From contig JAUHWE010000245.1 in assembly GCA_030424825.1 (NCBI GenBank), positions 1 through 6,963 of the forward strand: a DNA stretch of 6,963 bases. Reading direction: 5' to 3'. The notes under the pieces were generated by a model, which searched no databases, was not told the origin of the DNA, and was given only the letters and a program-made list of their open reading frames with translations. A program made the position numbers and the translations under genes. This document shows positions 1-6,317 of the stretch, piece by piece. Within the stretch, counting starts at the first letter, position 1, and every line of letters begins with the position of its first letter. The stretch is from Verrucomicrobiia bacterium (GTDB taxonomy: Bacteria > Verrucomicrobiota > Verrucomicrobiia > Opitutales > Opitutaceae).

Positions 1-1719
1 CGCTTAAACCGAACCAGCCGAAACGTTTTCCTTCCTTTGAAGGGAAACTCCAAAATATCCCTTCCCAAGCTGCTTCAGCAAACACCCCAAGCGCTATTGA
101 AGACCCTCCGCGCTCTAAAACTCGACGAGCGGGGTCGCATCATTGCTCGCGACATTGTGGACCAAATCCAGGAACGTCTCCAATTCATGGATAAAGTGGG
201 ACTCGAATACCTTTCGATGGACCGTGCCACCCAAACGCTTTCCGGAGGCGAAGCCCAACGTATTCGGCTTGCTGCTCAACTCGGTTCGAATCTCGCTGGT
301 GTACTCTACGTGCTCGACGAACCGAGTATTGGACTCCATGCTCGCGATAGCGATCTTTTGATCGAAACCCTCAAAGAACTCCGAGAGAAAGGAAACACTC
401 TTATCGTCGTCGAGCATGACGACACCATGATGGAACACGCCGACTGCATCATTGACCTAGGTCCGGGGGCCGGCACCCAAGGTGGGGAGCTCATCGCCGA
501 GGGCACCCTATCTCAACTCAAGCGTAACCGGAAATCCCTCACTGGAAAGTTCCTAAAGAACGGCATCCACCATCCACTCAATGGAGAGTACCGAAAAATA
601 CAAAAACCAACTACGGGAAAGACTTCCTGGCTGGAATTAAAGGAGGTCAATTTCCGAAATCTAAAGAACCAAAGCCTGAAACTTCCCCACGAGCGACTCA
701 CTATGGTGTGCGGCGCTTCAGGCGCGGGTAAATCATCTCTGATCCGTGACTTGCTCGGACAAGCTGCTGCCTACTCCATCAAAGCGAAAAAGAAAACGGT
801 TACCGGAAAGCTTTTTGCCAAGAACGGAAAGGCGATTGAAGGCGAAGAGGGGAAGGTCCTTTTTAAGTCCCTAACTGGGGCACATAGCTTCCGATCCGTC
901 ATCGAAGTCGACCAATCGCCGATCGGCAAGACTCCTCGATCCACACCCGCCACCTATTTAGGCGTATTCGATATCATACGCCTTTTCTTTTCCAATTTGC
1001 CCGAATCGAAAATGCGAGGATACAAGCCCGGACGATTCTCGTTTAACACTCCACACGGTCGGTGCGACACTTGTTCCGGCGCCGGTCGCATCAAGCTAGA
1101 AATGAGCTTCATGCCGGATACCTATGTTACTTGCGATGATTGCGATGGCTCTCGTTACAGTTCCGAACTTCTTGATCTCCACTGGAAGGGAAAAAACATC
1201 GCTGACGTCTTGGCAATGACATTTGACGAGGCCGCTGAGTTCTTCAGTTTCCACTCCCAGCTCGGAGAAATCATGCAGCTCATGGTCGAAACCGGACTCG
1301 GGTACCTTACCCTCGGTCAAAGCAGCCCCACCTTATCCGGCGGTGAAGCTCAACGCTTGAAGCTCGTAACCGAACTGGCCAAAGGGTTGCAGAGCTATAC
1401 CGAACGAAGCCGGGGCATTCAACGGACCAACCTATACATCCTCGAGGAGCCTACCATCGGACTCCATTTAAGTGACTGTGAAAAGCTGATACAATTACTG
1501 CACAAGCTTGTCAACCAGGGCCACACGGTCGTCGTAATCGAACATCACTTGGATCTTATTGCAGAAGCAGACTACATTGTGGAGATCGGACCTGAAGGCG
1601 GTCCGAAGGGAGGCAAGATTCTCTACCAGGGCAATTTAAATGGCATTCTAAAATCGAAGCGTAGCATTACGGCGGAATACTTGAAATCAAAATGTAATCC
1701 TAAAGAGACTGTCCAATAA
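1..1719 (+). CDS. uvrA: UvrA-type excinuclease ABC subunit A, 5'-truncated by the window edge
   Basis: This is the DNA-damage recognition ATPase of nucleotide excision repair, or a paralogue of it. The frame is open from base 1, so the gene starts outside the window and the TTG at 37 is internal. About 572 codons are present, against roughly 940 or more for a full UvrA. Counting that TTG as residue 1, the first ATPase domain ends with the signature LSGGE (68-72), Walker B LDEPSIGLH (D94, E95) and H-loop H127. The second domain has Walker A GASGAGKSS (226-234), then the UvrA zinc module C343-C346...C366-C369 (CX2C-X19-CX2C), a second LSGGE (433-437), Walker B LEEPTIGLH (E470, E471) and H503. 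The first Walker A and first zinc module lie upstream. Two oddities are the Glu in place of the usual Walker B Asp in domain 2, and an extra polar stretch (about 451-464) before that strand. These suggest a paralogue rather than the housekeeping copy, though that is inference. The last codons (KETVQ and stop) lie inside an inverted-repeat arm. Confidence 0.95.
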   Translation, partial: RLNRTSRNVFLPLKGNSKISLPKLLQQTPQALLKTLRALKLDERGRIIARDIVDQIQERLQFMDKVGLEYLSMDRATQTLSGGEAQRIRLAAQLGSNLAGVLYVLDEPSIGLHARDSDLLIETLKELREKGNTLIVVEHDDTMMEHADCIIDLGPGAGTQGGELIAEGTLSQLKRNRKSLTGKFLKNGIHHPLNGEYRKIQKPTTGKTSWLELKEVNFRNLKNQSLKLPHERLTMVCGASGAGKSSLIRDLLGQAAAYSIKAKKKTVTGKLFAKNGKAIEGEEGKVLFKSLTGAHSFRSVIEVDQSPIGKTPRSTPATYLGVFDIIRLFFSNLPESKMRGYKPGRFSFNTPHGRCDTCSGAGRIKLEMSFMPDTYVTCDDCDGSRYSSELLDLHWKGKNIADVLAMTFDEAAEFFSFHSQLGEIMQLMVETGLGYLTLGQSSPTLSGGEAQRLKLVTELAKGLQSYTERSRGIQRTNLYILEEPTIGLHLSDCEKLIQLLHKLVNQGHTVVVIEHHLDLIAEADYIVEIGPEGGPKGGKILYQGNLNGILKSKRSITAEYLKSKCNPKETVQ

Positions 1720-1723
1720 ATCG
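1704..1723 (+). repeat. Left arm of the imperfect inverted repeat
   Basis: The arm reads AGAGACTGTCCAATAAATCG and pairs with 1851-1870 (16 of 20 matches). It contains the uvrA stop codon TAA at 1717-1719 and encodes the last residues of that protein. Confidence 0.6.
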
Positions 1724-1744
1724 AATTCTTAAATTGATTCAGGC

Positions 1745-1805
1745 TGTAGGGCAGGTCGCTGACCTGCCGATTGGGATAAATGTCGCCTCAGCGAGACGAC
1801 CTACA
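1745..1805. repeat. REP-like double-hairpin palindromic repeat
   Basis: Outer arms TGTAG (1745-1749) and CTACA (1801-1805) enclose two hairpins. The first is a perfect 8-base stem, GGCAGGTC (1750-1757) with GACCTGCC (1761-1768), around the triloop GCT. The second is GTCGCCTC (1782-1789) with GAGACGAC (1793-1800) around AGC, with one mismatch (C1786 opposite A1796). The 13-base spacer between them is A+T-rich toward its right end. The two hairpins share a similar plan and loop composition, as in REP/BIME units mobilised by RAYT-type TnpA proteins. I recall similar units as common intergenic repeats in verrucomicrobial genomes. It lies in the uvrA 3' region and could also stabilise or terminate the transcript, although no T-run follows the stems. 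Confidence 0.7.
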
Positions 1806-1850
1806 ATAGAATAATCTGTATAACATGAAAACCATATGAATGATTAATTG

Positions 1851-1870
1851 GGACTTATTAGTCAGTCTCT
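1851..1870 (-). repeat. Right arm of the imperfect inverted repeat
   Basis: The arm reads GGACTTATTAGTCAGTCTCT on the + strand and mirrors 1704-1723. It ends 27 bases before the likely ATG of the downstream gene. It also holds the in-frame TAG (1859-1861) that bounds that gene's reading frame, so the immediate upstream region of the gene belongs to the element. Confidence 0.6.
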
Positions 1871-1897
1871 AAGAAAACATTATTGCCAATTGTTGCC

Positions 1898-2434
1898 ATG
1901 GGAGTAGAACTAAATGAATCAATTAAGGAATTGCTTAGACGTTACGATGGCAGAAGCGTAGAGCCCTTTCGGTTGATCACGGAAGATCTCGCGAAACGTC
2001 CGGACGCCCTTGAGGTCGTCATTTCCATAATTGACTCTAATGAACCCAATGCACAGGTAGGCGGAACCTGGGTTCTCAAGCGACTTCTCGAACTGGGACT
2101 TGAGACCGGTGGACGGTTTTGCAGCAAAGTCCTATTCTGGCTAAACTCCATTAGTGACCAAAATGCGCGTCTCCACCTCCTTCAAGCGTTCAATCACATA
2201 AACATCCCCAAATCCCTTCACGATCGCGCCTATGCGCTGGGTCTCGAGCTGACTACTGACCGGAATACTTTTGTCCGGGCATGGGCCTACAATCTCATTG
2301 GACTCGTCGCCGTCGCCAATCCTGAATTTCAAGCCGAGACACGCGTTCGTTTTGAAAACGCCATGCTCACAGAAACCCCATCCATCAAAGCGCGGATCAG
2401 GAACACTGAATTCTATAAAATCAAGCGACTCTGA
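1898..2434 (+). CDS. Small HEAT-like alpha-solenoid protein of unknown function
   Basis: A protein of 178 residues from ATG 1898. A TTG at 1883 would add five residues (MPIVA), and neither start has a clear Shine-Dalgarno sequence. I prefer ATG because the clear amphipathic helix pattern begins just after it. The sequence has no signal peptide, membrane segment or catalytic motif. It is a series of predicted helices with HEAT-like spacing, best seen in the C-terminal half: NARLHLLQAF, then a helix around HDRAYALGLEL, then TFVRAWAYNLIGLVAVANPE, ending in a basic tail (KARIRN...YKIKRL). Its plan resembles small uncharacterised HEAT-type proteins of Bacteroidota and relatives with the same order (INIPKSLHD-like turn, then a conserved V.AWAYN-like helix and a final R-rich helix). 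Such folds are usually protein or nucleic-acid binding scaffolds, and no specific partner can be named. It is convergent with the sulfatase gene, 31 bases away. Confidence 0.75.
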   Translation: MGVELNESIKELLRRYDGRSVEPFRLITEDLAKRPDALEVVISIIDSNEPNAQVGGTWVLKRLLELGLETGGRFCSKVLFWLNSISDQNARLHLLQAFNHINIPKSLHDRAYALGLELTTDRNTFVRAWAYNLIGLVAVANPEFQAETRVRFENAMLTETPSIKARIRNTEFYKIKRL

Positions 2435-2465
2435 AACGGTACAGGATACTTAATTCCGTGGCTGA

Positions 2466-4085
2466 CTACTTGCCAAATTCAACCGTATAGGGCATTCGGT
2501 CAAAGGTCGCCCCATCGCCTAGCACCCTCGGATCGCCATTTTCCCGTAGCAGCCTCAACAGCCTTGTCCTCAGTTCAGCCCTCACCTGTCCATACCCAGG
2601 TTGGGTCGCCACGTTCACTACCTGATCCGGATCGGCATGAAGGTCGTAGAGTTCCTCTCCGGGCCGCTTACCGAATGCAAAATCGTAAAAAGGTCTGCCG
2701 TATTCAGTTTCTCCATTCAATATCACCCATGCCTTAGTTGGCCCAGCATCCACATCACCAAATGTGACAAACGTGTTGTTCATTAAAGTAGGCGCGTCGA
2801 GAACGTCCCCATTCTCAGGTTCGCCCGGATTCCCCTGTGGCCACCGATCCGGTTTGAAATTCCGAATATACAAAAAATCGTCCGTTCGCAGGGCCCGGTG
2901 CGGATACGGCAAGTTTCCATCGCGGGCATTCCATACGTGACGCTCTCGTCCCGTCACCACAAAATCGCGACTTGGATCGATTCGGCCTTCTCGAGTCGAT
3001 TTCAGAAGACCTACTAGACTCCGCCCTGTCATTACCTCGGGTACGCTCACTCCTCCCATTTCTAAGAAGGTGGGAGCTAGATCCATCAAATTGACGAAAT
3101 CCGTCACAATTCTCCCTCCTGAGCCCGATGCTTCCCTCCGCTCCCTTTCGCTTTCGGGCCATCGTATCGCCAGCGATACATGGGTGCCGAAGTCGTAGAG
3201 ATTGGTTTTCGCATTCGTAAAACCCGGAATACCGTGATCGCCACTTACCACTACAATCGTGTTGTCGAGTTCTCCCATCTGGGCGATACGGTCGAGCAAG
3301 ACCCCCAGGGCCGCATCAAACGCCATAACTTCTCCGAGATAGTCGGCGAAGTCTTCGCGAACATCGTGAACGTCTGGTAGAAAAGGAGGCAACTTCCCTT
3401 TGAGATTATCCGGATCCAAGCCCCAAAGCGCTTTGCCCGATCCGCGAATCCATTTTCGGTGCACATTGGTAGGTCCAAACCAATAGTAAAACGGAGCATC
3501 GTCCGGACGGGCTTCGACAAAGCTTTCAAAGTTCCCCAACACTTCTTCGTAAAGCGTGCGCTTGGCCTCCATGAGAGAAACGCCCTCCCCCATCATTTTG
3601 GTTGCGTTTTGTGAAAACTGATTGAAGCGACTTCCCGCAGTTTCGTATTCATATTTCCGAGCGCCGAAAGGAGCATCTCGCACAGAACCCGGTGACCATA
3701 CTTTGTACGTCTGCCCGATATGGTATCCTGAGTCCCTAAGGAGCAAAGGAAAAGACGGTATCGAATCATTCCATACTGCTCCTTGCAAAATCGCTCCTTG
3801 CCCTGTTCGAAAGAAATACTGCCCCGATAGCAGAGAGCTTCGGCATGGTGTGCACGAAGGTGAATTGACGAAAGCGTTCGTAAACAAAACCCCCTCGTTG
3901 GCAATGCGATCGAATTGCGGCGTTTTCACCACTGAATTCGGACCCACCTTATTCTCTAGTCGTGAATAGGCACTTGCATAGTGCCCCCAGTCATCCGCAA
4001 AGGCGAAGAGTATATTAGGACGCTCATCCGCTAAAGCTGCGAGATACAAAAAAGACGCCAGAAGGAAAAGGATACATTTTTTCAT
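2466..4085 (-). CDS. Secreted type I (formylglycine) sulfatase, N-sulfoglucosamine sulfohydrolase-like
   Basis: This enzyme hydrolyses sulfate esters or sulfamates, probably on a sulfated polysaccharide or glycosaminoglycan fragment in the periplasm. Its 539 residues are normal for the family. Residues 1-19 are a signal peptide (MKK, hydrophobic core, ALA cleavage site before D20). The catalytic domain shows metal ligands D31-D32 in [13 protein letters not shown] and the sulfatase signature C78-T-P-C-R82-S-S-L-L-S-G, where C78 becomes formylglycine. It also has K128 (YKVWSPG), H209 (GPTNVHRKW), and D283-H284 in SGDHG followed by K293 in the KTNLYDFGT block. The block [17 protein letters not shown] resembles heparan N-sulfatases, so that branch is my best guess; the substrate is not proven. 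The C-terminal part ([29 protein letters not shown]) is the usual sulfatase subdomain. The residue between P80 and R82 is a second Cys. ATG at 4085 has only a weak AGAG about 7 bases upstream. No formylglycine-generating enzyme gene is in the window. Confidence 0.93.
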   Translation of the reverse strand: MKKCILFLLASFLYLAALADERPNILFAFADDWGHYASAYSRLENKVGPNSVVKTPQFDRIANEGVLFTNAFVNSPSCTPCRSSLLSGQYFFRTGQGAILQGAVWNDSIPSFPLLLRDSGYHIGQTYKVWSPGSVRDAPFGARKYEYETAGSRFNQFSQNATKMMGEGVSLMEAKRTLYEEVLGNFESFVEARPDDAPFYYWFGPTNVHRKWIRGSGKALWGLDPDNLKGKLPPFLPDVHDVREDFADYLGEVMAFDAALGVLLDRIAQMGELDNTIVVVSGDHGIPGFTNAKTNLYDFGTHVSLAIRWPESERERREASGSGGRIVTDFVNLMDLAPTFLEMGGVSVPEVMTGRSLVGLLKSTREGRIDPSRDFVVTGRERHVWNARDGNLPYPHRALRTDDFLYIRNFKPDRWPQGNPGEPENGDVLDAPTLMNNTFVTFGDVDAGPTKAWVILNGETEYGRPFYDFAFGKRPGEELYDLHADPDQVVNVATQPGYGQVRAELRTRLLRLLRENGDPRVLGDGATFDRMPYTVEFGK

Positions 4086-4183
4086 AATCTAACTCTGACT
4101 CTATCGCACCGACTCTTCATCTCAAAGTCAAATTGAGAACAAAAACAATTTACAAATACTCAAATAAACACATCCCCCTATAT

Positions 4184-5608
4184 TCAGTACAATTCCGCTA
4201 ACGGCAATCGTACTTTAAAACGAGCTCCTCCAATCAATTCGGATTTACCTGCTTCGATCTTGCCCCCGTGCTTTTCTATAATATCCTTAGAGATGGATAG
4301 CCCCAAACCCAGACCGAAAGAACCGCTTTGGTTCTTTGTCGTGTAATTCGGTTCGAATACGGTTTCCCATTTTTCTTTCGCAATCCCAGTACCTGAATCT
4401 TCTATGCAAACTAGGTTCCATCCTTCTCTGACCTCACAAGTCACCATTATCGTCCCACCTAATGGCGTAGCATCCATCGCATTCACCAAAAGATTCGTCC
4501 AAACCTGATTAATTTCGCCAAGATTACAGAATATTTTAGGCAATTCATTCAAATTCAATTGAACATCGTAATGCTGCAAGCGATTGTTAAGTACTGTAAT
4601 CGTATCCTTGATACCGTCAATCAAATCTGATTTTTCTCCATTTGTAGAAACACTTCCTCCGTAATTTTTCAACCCCACCACAATATGGCTAATTCGATTG
4701 GCGGCAATACCGGCTCCCCGAAATCTAGATCCAAATTCGAATAGTCGAACCAAACGCAACCTACGGGCATCACTACACTCGAGGCCAAAAACACGTTTCT
4801 CTGCGACATCGGTCAGCTGGGCGTATCTTCTGGCAAGGTTTCGGGAGAGACTAGGAACTCGCTTCATTATGCGATCCATTCTATCCCTCTTTTCAGTCGA
4901 ACTCCAAATCGTACTGGTCAAGCCTTCGCGTAGGACCATTGCCTCATCTTCATCGAATTGATCATCGAAAATTTCCTCCAAAGCATCCTCCGCAGTCTCT
5001 AGATCACGCAACAAAGCTGATGCCGGATTATTGATTTCGTGGGCAATCCCCGCTATCAGCTGCCCGAGCATCGCCAGTTTTTCCTGGGTTATCAATCGAT
5101 TCGTAGTCTTTTCAAGCTTCGCCAGGGCCTCACGTAATCGGCTGTGCTCTTTCTTAAGTTGGCGACTCAATCTTGCCCGTTCCACGTGAGATCCTATCAG
5201 ATATCGATAGCGATCAGACAAATTGCTAACAAACAAAGTCTGGATAGTATTCACTAGTTCAGGATAGCGCGGAATCACGCTTTCAAAATAATCTCTTTCA
5301 ATTCTGATACAAGACACTCGAGAAAATGCTTTGATGGCAGCAAAAACGGGTTCTTGCGTCCAAAACGAAGTTAAGCCCAGCAAAGATCCAGAGCTGAAAG
5401 CGTTCACTTCTACCACATGCCCCTTACCATCCTTTTTGGAAAGCCTGGCGTCGCCTTCTACTAAAATGTACAAGCACCCATTTGGCTTTCCTTCTTCCAA
5501 GATGACATCGCCCGATTCGAATATCTGAATCGATTCATTCAACTCAGGCAAAGTGCGAAGCAATTTCTGGATCAGGGTCTTTTGATTTTTAGGGTTTGAG
5601 AGAAACAT
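4184..5608 (-). CDS. Soluble sensor histidine kinase with N-terminal cyclic-nucleotide-binding-like domain
   Basis: A cytoplasmic sensor kinase of 474 residues with no signal peptide or membrane helix. Residues ~18-130 form a cNMP-binding-like beta-roll (ESGDVILEEGKPNGCLYILVEGDARL..., GSLLGL..., SRVSCIRIERDYFESVI). Residues ~140-175 are a charged coiled coil. The HisKA H-box LAMLGQLIAGIAHEINNP carries the phospho-accepting H190. The ATP-binding domain has N-box NQVWTNLLVNAMDA (N372, N376), G1 DSGTGIA (D404), F-box FEPNYTTK and G2 GLGLGLSI (432-439). About 100 mostly helical residues (200-300) separate the H-box helix from the next conserved helix, IAANRISHIVVGLKNY. That is much longer than in common HisKA kinases, but I recall a similar layout in other cNMP-domain kinases with an ELNNPA-type H-box. 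The Glu and Arg that bind cAMP in CRP are replaced here (L79, F89), so the ligand is open. Gene order puts the response regulator upstream, with a 128-base gap. The ATG at 5608 lacks an evident Shine-Dalgarno. Confidence 0.92.
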   Translation of the reverse strand: MFLSNPKNQKTLIQKLLRTLPELNESIQIFESGDVILEEGKPNGCLYILVEGDARLSKKDGKGHVVEVNAFSSGSLLGLTSFWTQEPVFAAIKAFSRVSCIRIERDYFESVIPRYPELVNTIQTLFVSNLSDRYRYLIGSHVERARLSRQLKKEHSRLREALAKLEKTTNRLITQEKLAMLGQLIAGIAHEINNPASALLRDLETAEDALEEIFDDQFDEDEAMVLREGLTSTIWSSTEKRDRMDRIMKRVPSLSRNLARRYAQLTDVAEKRVFGLECSDARRLRLVRLFEFGSRFRGAGIAANRISHIVVGLKNYGGSVSTNGEKSDLIDGIKDTITVLNNRLQHYDVQLNLNELPKIFCNLGEINQVWTNLLVNAMDATPLGGTIMVTCEVREGWNLVCIEDSGTGIAKEKWETVFEPNYTTKNQSGSFGLGLGLSISKDIIEKHGGKIEAGKSELIGGARFKVRLPLAELY

Positions 5609-5736
5609 AAAGTGAGGTCTATTTCCAATCTAGAAGCTATCCTGGGCACTCTCTTTCACCACAGAACATGTTGCATCTTAATACATGAACGCTAATTATT
5701 CGAGATCAATTACTCAATTGTATCCGCTCTACAGTG
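5609..5736. other. Intergenic gap between response regulator and histidine kinase
   Basis: These 128 A+T-rich bases lie between two co-directional genes. I found no convincing terminator or sigma70-type promoter. A short palindrome, CAATT-ACTC-AATTG (5707-5720), sits 16 bases past the regulator stop codon. The gap is long enough for the kinase to have its own promoter. Confidence 0.3.
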
Positions 5737-6234
5737 TCAGTCATCTGAAATTAACCCCCGCTTGTGCAGGGCTTTGCTTAACGCTACCGCGTCAAGCTCT
5801 TTCATAAACGCCAAAGGATCCCTGCCAGATTCCAGAACGTAATTCGTTAGCAAGTCTCGAGCAGTTTTGAGAAGACCTTCCTTCGACCAAGGTTTCGCGA
5901 CATAATAATCAAGACCTGCATGGTTTACCGCCTGAACCGTAGCATCAAAACCGGCTTGCCCCGTTAACAATGCCTTTTTTGTCTTTCGCCACGTATCCGA
6001 TCCCTCCATCCATTCGAGAAGCTCAACTCCCGTTTCTCCCGGCATAACATGATCGCAAAAAATCAGCCCCAGCTCATCTCCCTGATGTTCTATTTTCACT
6101 AGCAGATCTCTCACCTCTGCCGCCGACGAAGCCACTTCAAGAGGAAAGGTGTCCTCAAGGGTCGAAAGGTCTCTTTCAACAGCCTCGAGCACCTCTGGCT
6201 CGTCATCTACGCAGATCATGTAAATTTTTCCCAT
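5737..6234 (-). CDS. Stand-alone response regulator (receiver domain, no DNA-binding output)
   Basis: A phosphorylation-controlled signalling protein of 165 residues. Residues ~3-130 form a CheY-like receiver with acidic pocket D10-D11-E12 (CVDDEPEVL), phospho-acceptor D61 (IFCDHVMPGETG), T91 (LLTGQAG) and K114 in the motif YYVAKPWSKEGLL. All key residues are present, so it should be active. About 35 residues follow (roughly 131-165, DPLAFMKELDAVALSKALHKRGLISDD). They are too short for a DNA-binding or known enzymatic output domain and form one or two helices that may contact a partner. KPW after the switch lysine is common in receivers tied to histidine kinases or c-di-GMP enzymes, so a protein-protein output is likely. 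The start at ATG 6234 is supported by a strong GGAGGT. The histidine kinase gene follows on the same strand and is the obvious partner. Confidence 0.93.
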   Translation of the reverse strand: MGKIYMICVDDEPEVLEAVERDLSTLEDTFPLEVASSAAEVRDLLVKIEHQGDELGLIFCDHVMPGETGVELLEWMEGSDTWRKTKKALLTGQAGFDATVQAVNHAGLDYYVAKPWSKEGLLKTARDLLTNYVLESGRDPLAFMKELDAVALSKALHKRGLISDD

Positions 6235-6245
6235 ACTGAACTAAT

Positions 6246-6251
6246 ACCTCC
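6246..6251 (-). promoter_or_regulatory. Shine-Dalgarno site of the response regulator gene
   Basis: On the minus strand this reads GGAGGT, 11 bases before ATG 6234. It is the only strong Shine-Dalgarno match I found next to a start codon in the window, and it fixes the regulator's start. Confidence 0.8.
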
Positions 6252-6317
6252 GTAATTGGTTTCAACTCACGCAAGTGTACGCTTGAACATAAATTCGAAA
6301 AGGAATAAAATAAAATC

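Larger units (their letters stand above)
1704..1870. mobile_element. Putative MITE-like element with imperfect terminal inverted repeats
   Basis: The 20 bases at 1704-1723 and the reverse complement of 1851-1870 match at 16 of 20 positions. The outermost eight bases, AGAGACTG and CAGTCTCT, match exactly. The interval of about 167 bases has no plausible gene and holds a double-hairpin core. If the ends are taken at G1705 and C1869, the flanks are TAAA (left) and TAAG (right), which could be a decayed 4-base target duplication. Short transposase-free elements with matching ends fit the description of a MITE. Ends starting GAGACTG recall some IS ends, but I cannot name a parent element. The alternative is a long imperfect hairpin formed by chance or acting as a transcription signal. 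Confidence 0.4.

Noticed and set aside
37..39. TTG as the true start of the UvrA gene
   Set aside because: The frame is open to base 1, and the protein would begin in the middle of the first ATPase domain; the real start lies outside the window.
1883..1898. Repeated TTGCCA (1883-1888 and 1893-1898) at the HEAT-like gene start as an operator
   Set aside because: Too short, and it overlaps the start codon; no further copies or symmetry support a binding site.
2435..2465. Bidirectional terminator between the convergent HEAT-like and sulfatase genes
   Set aside because: Only 31 bases, with no stem longer than a few pairs and no T-run.
2815..3162. A 115-codon minus-strand frame inside the sulfatase
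   Set aside because: Arg- and Ser-rich low-complexity product in an alternative frame of a clear sulfatase; no support as a gene.
3622..3969. A 115-codon plus-strand frame opposite the sulfatase
   Set aside because: It lies wholly opposite the conserved active-site part of the sulfatase and has no family features or start signal; it is a shadow frame.
4698..4961. A plus-strand frame opposite the kinase insert
   Set aside because: Antisense shadow of the histidine kinase. It does not explain the insert, which keeps the kinase frame open.
5707..5720. CAATT-ACTC-AATTG palindrome as a terminator or operator
   Set aside because: Five A+T-rich base pairs and no T-run make a weak stem; noted only as part of the intergenic gap.
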